Below, in pieces: positions 1 through 6,030 of a DNA stretch of 6,030 nt; position 1 is the first letter of the stretch; every line of letters starts with the position of its first letter. Source of the DNA: an uncultured Cellvibrio sp. GTDB lineage: Bacteria; Pseudomonadota; Gammaproteobacteria; Pseudomonadales; Cellvibrionaceae. The notes under the pieces were generated by a model. That model was given only the letters and a program-made list of their open reading frames with translations. It had not been told where the DNA came from and searched no databases. Made by a program: the position numbers and the translations under genes. The stretch is from the NCBI GenBank assembly GCA_946482345.1, contig CAMLRJ010000230.1, positions 1 to 6,030 on the forward strand, in the 5' to 3' direction.

Positions 1-175
1 ATCACATTCGATAAAGATTTTATTAGTCAAAAGAAAATGAAAAAGTAATCTATTTTGAAAATATCGTGCATATAAGTGGTCAGAGAACATACAGACAAAA
101 AAGATATTCGCCTGACTAAAAACATTTACATCAAATTTACTAGCCAAAACCCCTCCTCAAATGATAGTCCGCCCG
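1..175. other. AT-rich intergenic region upstream of the atp promoter
   Basis: No gene can be supported here. Frame 1 is open from the window edge to a TAA at 46-48 (15 codons). That could be the tail of an upstream gene, but it is too short and not recognisable. The region is A/T-rich. It contains a pair of imperfect 14-mers, TTATTAGTCAAAAG (20-33) and TTACTAGCCAAAAC (137-150), matching at 11 of 14 positions, and an inverted copy of the TTAGTCA core (TGACTAA, 113-119). No rRNA, tRNA or CRISPR pattern is visible. In pseudomonads parA/parB lie upstream of atpI, but no ParB C-terminus or parS-like palindrome is recognised here. Confidence 0.6.
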
Positions 176-204
176 TTGCCGGGGTGTGGATAAGTCTCTA
201 TAAT
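176..204 (+). promoter_or_regulatory. sigma-70-type promoter of the atp operon
   Basis: A -35 hexamer TTGCCG (176-181, 4/6 match to TTGACA) is separated by exactly 17 bp from a perfect -10 hexamer TATAAT (199-204). Transcription would start near 210-212, giving a leader of about 87-90 nt before the atpI start at 299. This is the only strong promoter-like arrangement noticed ahead of the operon. Its -10 box covers the ATG at 203, which rules that codon out as a start on this transcript. The assignment rests on sequence match only. Confidence 0.78.
185..193 (-). promoter_or_regulatory. DnaA-box 9-mer inside the atp promoter spacer
   Basis: The + strand reads TGTGGATAA, so the - strand reads TTATCCACA, a perfect match to the consensus high-affinity DnaA box. 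It lies wholly in the 17-bp spacer between the -35 and -10 elements, so a bound DnaA protein would be expected to compete with RNA polymerase. No second consensus box was noticed in the upstream 200 bases, so there is no evidence that this is a replication origin. Binding is inferred from sequence alone. Confidence 0.5.
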
Positions 205-298
205 GCGCCGCATTTGTGCGTGCCGGATCAGGGTTGTTACCAATAGTAATGCCTTGAAAATTGTGACAGAATGCCGGCCGTTTTTGAGGTTGTCCTTT

Positions 299-1962
<1,664 letters not shown>

Positions 1963-1999
1963 AAAAACCGGCTGGATAGTTTAGCAATTCAAATTAAAC

Positions 2000-2012
2000 C
2001 CTTTACGAAAGG
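2000..2012 (+). promoter_or_regulatory. hairpin covering the atpF Shine-Dalgarno
   Basis: CCTTT (2000-2004) is perfectly complementary to AAAGG (2008-2012) across a triloop ACG. AAAGG is the best Shine-Dalgarno candidate for atpF, 8 nt before its GTG at 2021, so folding would hide the ribosome site. The stem is only 5 bp and A/U-rich, so it would be marginally stable and could be opened by a ribosome finishing atpE 40 nt upstream. Confidence 0.4.
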
Positions 2013-2020
2013 CATTTAAC

Positions 2021-2491
2021 GTGAACATTAATGCAACCATAATCGGTCAGATGATTGCTTTTGCGATCTTTATTTATCTGACCTACCGCTTTGTCTGGCC
2101 ACCGATTATTGGTGCCATGGCCGAGCGTTCCAAGCGTATTGCTGATGGTCTGCAAGCGGCTGACAGAGCTGAAAAAGATCTGGAATTGGCTCAACAGAAA
2201 GTGGTTGAACAATTAACTACCGCGAAAAAAGAAGCAGCAGCCATTATTGATCAAGCTAACAAGCGCGCAATTGATATTGTTGAAGAAGCAAAAGAAAAAG
2301 CGCGTGCGGAAGCAGATCGAATCAAGCAAGGTGCTCAAGCAGAAATTGATCAGGCTGTGGCTCGTGCCAAAGAAGATCTGCGCAATAAAGTGGTGACGCT
2401 GGCGTTGGCCGGTGCAGAAAAAATTCTCGAGTCTTCCATCGATAAAAACGCTCACAACGAGTTGGTAAACAAACTCGCTGCTGAGTTGTAA
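2021..2491 (+). CDS. atpF: F1Fo-ATP synthase subunit b (peripheral stalk)
   Basis: Subunit b anchors the stator: a dimer with one membrane helix each and a long coiled coil that reaches delta at the top of F1. At 156 aa it equals the E. coli protein in length and aligns without gaps. The N-terminal [10 protein letters not shown] leads into a membrane helix (about 5-25), then the conserved WPP (26-28) and R36. A charged Ala/Glu/Lys-rich helix (about 40-125) forms the dimer domain, and the C-terminal [12 protein letters not shown] (129-140) is the delta-binding region. The start is GTG, chosen because residues 1-10 match the family; the next in-frame ATG at 2051 would remove part of the membrane helix. 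It lies 58 nt after atpE and 11 nt before atpH. Confidence 0.97.
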   Translation: MNINATIIGQMIAFAIFIYLTYRFVWPPIIGAMAERSKRIADGLQAADRAEKDLELAQQKVVEQLTTAKKEAAAIIDQANKRAIDIVEEAKEKARAEADRIKQGAQAEIDQAVARAKEDLRNKVVTLALAGAEKILESSIDKNAHNELVNKLAAEL

Positions 2492-2502
2492 TTGAGGTAG
2501 TT

Positions 2503-3039
2503 ATGGCAGAACTCACCACCCTCGCAAGACCTTATGCCAAAGCAGCATTTCAGCATGCTTTGGCGGCTAACCAATTGCAGTCCTGGTTTGATGCATTGGA
2601 AGTCACAGCGGCTGTGGCAGAAGAGGCCTCGGTGAAAAAAGTGTTGGTTACATCGAGTTTGTCTGCCGCGCAAAAAGCGTCCGTTTTTCTCAATGTCTGC
2701 GGTGAAAAGTTGGATGAAAGTATGAAAAATTTCATCCACACCTTGGCGAGCAACAAACGTCTGGCGTTACTTCCCTATATTCGAAATTTGTTTGCGGCTA
2801 TGAAAGCGCAACAGGAAAAAACCATCGATGTTGAAGTGACAGCCGCATATGAATTGCCCGCGGACTTAATTAACAAATTGGCTGAAGTGTTAAGCACCAG
2901 GCTGGATCGTAAAGTCAGTGTTCAAGGTTCTGTTGATAAGAGCCTGCTCGGTGGTGTGGTGATTCACACTGGCGACACTGTCATTGATGGTTCGGTTCGT
3001 GGGCGCTTGGCAAAACTTGCCGAAGCAATGAAATCCTAA
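2503..3039 (+). CDS. atpH: F1Fo-ATP synthase subunit delta (stator cap)
   Basis: Delta (OSCP homologue) sits on top of the alpha3beta3 hexamer and binds the alpha N-termini and the b dimer. The 178-aa length matches the family (E. coli 177). The N-terminal six-helix domain begins with LARPYAKAAF (7-16), typical for binding the alpha N-terminal helix. The C-terminal domain has the signature GGVVIHTGDTVIDGSVRGRL (150-169). The Shine-Dalgarno GAGG (2494-2497) is 5 nt before the ATG. The 11-nt gap after atpF suggests translational coupling to b, its direct partner. Confidence 0.97.
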   Translation: MAELTTLARPYAKAAFQHALAANQLQSWFDALEVTAAVAEEASVKKVLVTSSLSAAQKASVFLNVCGEKLDESMKNFIHTLASNKRLALLPYIRNLFAAMKAQQEKTIDVEVTAAYELPADLINKLAEVLSTRLDRKVSVQGSVDKSLLGGVVIHTGDTVIDGSVRGRLAKLAEAMKS

Positions 3040-3060
3040 TTTAGGGTTGAGGAACAGAGC

Positions 3061-4605
3061 ATGCAGCAACTGAATCCTTCTGAAATCAGTGAAATCATCA
3101 AGCAGCGAATAGCGGGCCTTGAGTTTTCAACAGAAGCACAAAACGAAGGTACGGTGGTTTCCGTTACCGACGGTATTATCCGCATTCATGGTCTTGCCGA
3201 AGTAATGTACGGCGAGATGATTGAATTCGAAGGCGGCGTTTATGGTATGGCACTCAACCTGGAGCGCGACTCGGTCGGCGCGGTAATTCTGGGTGGCTAC
3301 CGTGGTGTTGCCGAAGGCCAAAAATGTAAGTGTACCGGTCGTATTCTTGAAGTCCCTGTTGGCCCGGAATTGTTGGGTCGTGTAGTGGATGCTTTAGGTA
3401 ATCCGATTGACGGCAAGGGCCCGATCAACAGCAAACAAACTGACGCTGTTGAAAAAGTAGCACCGGGTGTGGTTTGGCGTAAGTCGGTTGACCAGCCAGT
3501 GCAAATTGGTTTGAAAGCGATTGATGCCATGGTGCCTATTGGTCGTGGACAACGTGAATTGATCATCGGTGACCGTCAAATCGGTAAAACCGCGATTGCG
3601 ATTGATGCCATCATCAACCAGAAAAATTCCGGTATTAAATGTATTTATGTGGCGATTGGCCAAAAAGCCTCTTCTGTTGCCAGCGTTGTTCGCAAGCTGG
3701 AAGAGCACGGTGCTATGGCGCATACCATTGTGATTGCGGCTACGGCTTCTGATCCTGCGGCCATGCAATTCCTGGCACCTTTCGCCGGTTGTACCATGGG
3801 TGAATACTTCCGCGACCGCGGTCAAGACGCTTTGATCATTTATGATGACCTGACCAAACAAGCCTGGGCTTATCGTCAAATCTCCTTGTTGCTCCGTCGT
3901 CCACCAGGCCGTGAAGCTTATCCCGGTGACGTGTTTTATCTGCATTCCCGTCTGCTTGAGCGCGCTTCCCGTGTTAGCGAAGAGTACGTCGAGAAGTTCA
4001 CCAATGGTGAGATTAAAGGTAAAACCGGTTCTTTGACCGCATTGCCAATGATTGAAACCCAGGCCGGTGACGTATCTGCATTCGTTCCAACCAACGTAAT
4101 TTCGATCACTGACGGTCAGATCTTCCTTGAGTCTGGCATGTTCAACTCAGGCGTTCGCCCTGCGATGAACGCCGGTATTTCGGTATCGCGTGTTGGTGGT
4201 GCAGCGCAAACCAAAGTTATCAAGAAATTGTCCGGTGGTATTCGTACCGCGCTGGCGCAATACCGTGAATTGGCGGCCTTCTCCCAGTTTGCTTCTGATC
4301 TGGATGAAGCCACCAAAGCTCAATTGGAACATGGTCAACGTGTGACCGAGCTGATGAAGCAAAAACAATTTGCTCCATTAAGTGTTGCGCAGATGGCATT
4401 GGTACTTTACGCCGCCAACGAAGGTCATTTGAAAGATGTTCCGGTGAACAAGGTTCTGGATTTCGAAGCTGCGCTGCTGTCTTTCGCCGGATCTGAATAT
4501 GCAGACACCCTCAAGCATATTGATGCAACCGGTGACTGGAATGGCGAATTGGAAGGCAAGTTCAAAGAACTGATCACCAAGCTGAAGGCCAGCCGCAGCT
4601 GGTAA
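3061..4605 (+). CDS. atpA: F1-ATP synthase subunit alpha
   Basis: Alpha alternates with beta in the F1 hexamer, binds nucleotide at non-catalytic sites and supplies the arginine finger to the catalytic site. The protein has 514 aa (E. coli 513). Residues 1-25 form the delta-binding N-terminal helix and about 26-95 the beta-barrel domain. The P-loop GDRQIGKT is at 170-177 (K176 corresponds to E. coli K175), the Walker B-like strand ALIIYDDL at 257-264, and the alpha/beta signature [10 protein letters not shown] at 367-376, followed by the arginine finger R377 (E. coli R376). The alpha-helical C-terminal domain follows to 514. The P-loop has Ile where E. coli has Thr, a variant I recall from pseudomonads. 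GAGGA (3049-3053) lies 7 nt before the ATG, and atpH ends 21 nt upstream. Confidence 0.99.
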   Translation: MQQLNPSEISEIIKQRIAGLEFSTEAQNEGTVVSVTDGIIRIHGLAEVMYGEMIEFEGGVYGMALNLERDSVGAVILGGYRGVAEGQKCKCTGRILEVPVGPELLGRVVDALGNPIDGKGPINSKQTDAVEKVAPGVVWRKSVDQPVQIGLKAIDAMVPIGRGQRELIIGDRQIGKTAIAIDAIINQKNSGIKCIYVAIGQKASSVASVVRKLEEHGAMAHTIVIAATASDPAAMQFLAPFAGCTMGEYFRDRGQDALIIYDDLTKQAWAYRQISLLLRRPPGREAYPGDVFYLHSRLLERASRVSEEYVEKFTNGEIKGKTGSLTALPMIETQAGDVSAFVPTNVISITDGQIFLESGMFNSGVRPAMNAGISVSRVGGAAQTKVIKKLSGGIRTALAQYRELAAFSQFASDLDEATKAQLEHGQRVTELMKQKQFAPLSVAQMALVLYAANEGHLKDVPVNKVLDFEAALLSFAGSEYADTLKHIDATGDWNGELEGKFKELITKLKASRSW

Positions 4606-4617
4606 TCCTTGGGATCT

Positions 4618-4638
4618 GGAGGAGCCGTCACTGGCTCC
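4618..4638 (+). other. hairpin between atpA and atpG containing a strong SD-like sequence
   Basis: GGAGCC (4621-4626) and GGCTCC (4633-4638) are perfect inverted repeats with a 6-nt loop GTCACT. No T-tract follows, so this is not a standard terminator. The 5' arm overlaps GGAGGAG (4618-4624), a near-ideal Shine-Dalgarno, yet no ATG, GTG or TTG lies within usable distance downstream. The atpG start is 38 nt further on and uses a weaker GAGAG (4649-4653). Confidence 0.5.
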
Positions 4639-4662
4639 ATAACCACTTGAGAGTCTTTGAAA

Positions 4663-5526
4663 ATGGCAGGCACTAAAGAAATACGGACCAAAATATCCAG
4701 CGTGAAGAGTACGCAAAAAATTACCAGCGCCATGGAAATGGTGGCCGCTAGTAAGATGCGTCGTGCGCAGGATCGTATGGAATTAGGCAAACCTTATTCA
4801 CAACGCATGCGCGAAGTGATCGGGCACTTGGCCAATTCCAATCCGGAATACAAACACCGTTTTATGAAAGATCGCCCCGTCAAGCGCGTGGGTTACATTT
4901 TGGTGTCCAGTGATCGTGGTCTTTGTGGTGGTTTGAACGTCAACATGTTCAAAACGGCTATCAAGAACATGAAAGAATGGGCCGATCAACAAGTGCAAAT
5001 CGATCTGTGTCTGGTAGGTGCCAAGGCCGGGGCTTTCTTTAGAAGTTTCGGTGGCAATGTAGTCGCCAGTACACGTGATTTGGGCGAAGCACCGCAAGTA
5101 GCCGATCTTATTGGTAGCGTTAAAGTCATGTTGGATGCTTTCGAAGAAGGCAAAATCGACAAACTCTATTTAGTCAGTAACGAGTTTGTGAACACCATGA
5201 CCCAACAACCGACAGTCAGTCAGTTGTTGCCTTTGCTGGCAGAAGATAACAGCAAATTAAAGCACCACTGGGATTACATCTACGAACCGGATGCAGAAAT
5301 CTTATTGAAAGGTTTGTTGACTCGTTATATCGAGTCCCAGGTTTATCAAGCCGTTGTTGAAAACGCTGCCTGCGAACAGGCAGCGCGAATGATTGCGATG
5401 AAAAACGCAACCGACAACGCCGGTGAACTGATCGACACCCTGAAACTGATTTACAACAAAGCCCGTCAAGCGGCCATCACCCAGGAAATTTCCGAAATTG
5501 TGGGCGGTGCGGCAGCGGTGAGTTAA
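4663..5526 (+). CDS. atpG: F1-ATP synthase subunit gamma (central rotor shaft)
   Basis: Gamma is the rotating shaft that couples the c-ring to catalysis in the alpha3beta3 head. From ATG 4663 it is 287 aa, the same as E. coli. The N-terminal helix [11 protein letters not shown]...[13 protein letters not shown] (1-32) and the C-terminal helix (about 225-287) form the coiled-coil axle. SDRGLCGG (83-90) is the conserved Rossmann-like domain motif, and [14 protein letters not shown] (272-285) fits the gamma family signature. An in-frame TTG at 4657 extends the open frame by two codons but lies only 3 nt from GAGAG (4649-4653). The ATG is 9 nt from it and yields the family-typical MAG start. The gap to atpA is 57 nt. 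Confidence 0.98.
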   Translation: MAGTKEIRTKISSVKSTQKITSAMEMVAASKMRRAQDRMELGKPYSQRMREVIGHLANSNPEYKHRFMKDRPVKRVGYILVSSDRGLCGGLNVNMFKTAIKNMKEWADQQVQIDLCLVGAKAGAFFRSFGGNVVASTRDLGEAPQVADLIGSVKVMLDAFEEGKIDKLYLVSNEFVNTMTQQPTVSQLLPLLAEDNSKLKHHWDYIYEPDAEILLKGLLTRYIESQVYQAVVENAACEQAARMIAMKNATDNAGELIDTLKLIYNKARQAAITQEISEIVGGAAAVS

Positions 5527-5547
5527 TCACCTGACGATTGGTTTTGA

Positions 5548-5572
5548 TTTAAAGAAACGATTTTCTTTTAAA
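5548..5572 (+). other. A/T-rich hairpin in the atpG-atpD gap
   Basis: AAAGAAA (5551-5557) pairs with TTTCTTT (5562-5568) around a CGAT loop (5558-5561). Three more pairs, TTT (5548-5550) with AAA (5570-5572), can form if T5569 is bulged. The stem has only one G-C pair and would be weak. It is not a recognisable terminator, since the stem is A/U-rich and atpD must be transcribed downstream. Confidence 0.35.
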
Positions 5573-5587
5573 CCTTCTGCCGGGATT

Positions 5588-5603
5588 TTGGTTCCGGAAC
5601 CAA
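5588..5603. other. perfect 16-bp palindrome just upstream of the atpD Shine-Dalgarno
   Basis: TTGGTTCCGGAACCAA is a perfect palindrome centred between 5595 and 5596. In RNA it could fold into a 6-bp stem with a CCGG loop ending exactly where the atpD Shine-Dalgarno (GAGGA, 5604-5608) begins. A competing stem pairs CCGGGA (5580-5585) with TTCCGG (5592-5597) through one G-U pair, and both cannot form together. As DNA, it could be a site for a dimeric protein. No known regulator consensus is recognised. Confidence 0.55.
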
Positions 5604-5615
5604 GAGGAATGCAAC

Positions 5616-6030
5616 ATGAGTAGCGGACGTATAGTTCAAATCATCGGTGCGGTAATCGACGTGGAATTTCCGCGCGATGCAGTACCTAAAGTCTATGATG
5701 CCCTGGTCATTTCCAAAGGCAACTTGACGCTGGAAGTTCAACAACAGTTAGGTGACGGTGTAGTGCGTACTATTGCTCTCGGTTCTTCCGAGGGTTTGCG
5801 TCGCGGATTGGAAGTCACCAACACCCACAACCCGATCAGCGTACCCGTCGGTATCGAAACTTTGGGTCGTATCATGGACGTGTTGGGTAACCCAATCGAC
5901 GAGTTAGGCCCAATCGGTGAAAAAGAGCGTATGCAAATTCACCGTGCAGCGCCGAAATACGAAGATCTGGCGGCTTCAGAAGAGTTGCTGGAAACCGGTA
6001 TCAAGGTAATCGACCTGGTTTGCCCATTTG
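5616..6030 (+). CDS. atpD: F1-ATP synthase subunit beta, N-terminal part (cut by window end)
   Basis: Beta carries the catalytic ATP-forming sites of F1. Only the first 138 codons are in the window (full length in E. coli is 460 aa), and the frame is open to the edge. It begins [20 protein letters not shown], the typical beta-barrel start. It continues with [14 protein letters not shown] (51-64) and [18 protein letters not shown] (84-101), the conserved entry to the nucleotide-binding domain, then [12 protein letters not shown] (127-138). The P-loop, expected about 10-15 residues further on, is outside. GAGGA (5604-5608) lies 7 nt before the ATG. The 89-nt gap after atpG is the longest inside the operon, but beta follows gamma as in other atp operons. 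The epsilon gene atpC is expected downstream. Confidence 0.98.
   Translation, partial: MSSGRIVQIIGAVIDVEFPRDAVPKVYDALVISKGNLTLEVQQQLGDGVVRTIALGSSEGLRRGLEVTNTHNPISVPVGIETLGRIMDVLGNPIDELGPIGEKERMQIHRAAPKYEDLAASEELLETGIKVIDLVCPF

Noticed and set aside
54..76. Second promoter candidate TTGAAA ... TATAAG
   Set aside because: The spacing between the hexamers is only 10 bp, far too short for a sigma-70 promoter.
1..200. Replication origin (oriC) suggested by the DnaA box and AT-rich DNA
   Set aside because: Only one consensus box was found and there is no array of boxes or repeated AT-rich 13-mers, so an origin cannot be supported in this window.
3394..3945. 183-codon open frame on the - strand
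   Set aside because: It lies wholly antisense to the highly conserved atpA P-loop region, and its translation resembles no family I know. It is an artefact of codon usage in atpA.
4425..4790. 121-codon open frame on the - strand across the atpA-atpG junction
   Set aside because: It overlaps the conserved 3' end of atpA and 5' end of atpG on the opposite strand, and the product is unlike any known protein. The same applies to the 112-codon frame at 4378-4716.

Overview
The window holds most of a bacterial F1Fo-ATP synthase (atp/unc) operon, all on the + strand, in the classical order atpI-atpB-atpE-atpF-atpH-atpA-atpG-atpD. It opens with about 300 bases of non-coding DNA containing the promoter. 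It ends inside atpD, about 138 codons in, so the rest of atpD and the expected atpC lie outside. The proteins resemble gammaproteobacterial subunits closely: subunit b is 156 aa and gamma 287 aa as in Escherichia coli, subunit a has the long N-terminus of pseudomonad-type proteins, and alpha carries a GDRQIGKT P-loop. The moderate GC content and these features suggest a free-living gammaproteobacterium of the Pseudomonas/Cellvibrio kind. Genus is not determinable from this window.

Layout: 1-175 is AT-rich with no supportable gene. A strong sigma-70-like promoter (TTGCCG, 17 bp, TATAAT) lies at 176-204, with a perfect DnaA-box 9-mer inside its spacer. After a leader of about 90 nt come atpI (299-697), atpB (741-1643), a very T-rich 76-nt gap, atpE (1720-1962, GTG start), atpF (2021-2491, GTG start), atpH (2503-3039), atpA (3061-4605), atpG (4663-5526) and partial atpD (5616-6030). 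Two starts should be moved inward from the longest open frames: atpI from 203 to 299, and atpG from 4657 to 4663.

AtpB (a), AtpE (c ring) and AtpF (b) form the membrane Fo proton channel and stator stalk. AtpH (delta), AtpA (alpha), AtpG (gamma) and AtpD (beta) form the catalytic F1 head and its rotor shaft and stator cap. AtpI helps c-ring assembly. All diagnostic residues checked are present: the a-subunit Arg, the c-subunit Asp, the alpha P-loop and arginine finger, and the gamma termini. The enzyme should be a normal proton-coupled synthase.

The coding content is ordinary and I see no new biological system. The points worth a second look are in the gaps between genes: the DnaA box in the operon promoter, the T-rich repeat-bearing leader of atpE, a small hairpin covering the atpF Shine-Dalgarno, and hairpins or palindromes before atpG and atpD that carry no terminator U-tract. 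These could tune the unequal subunit stoichiometry (a1 b2 c~10 alpha3 beta3 gamma1 delta1), but that role is inference.
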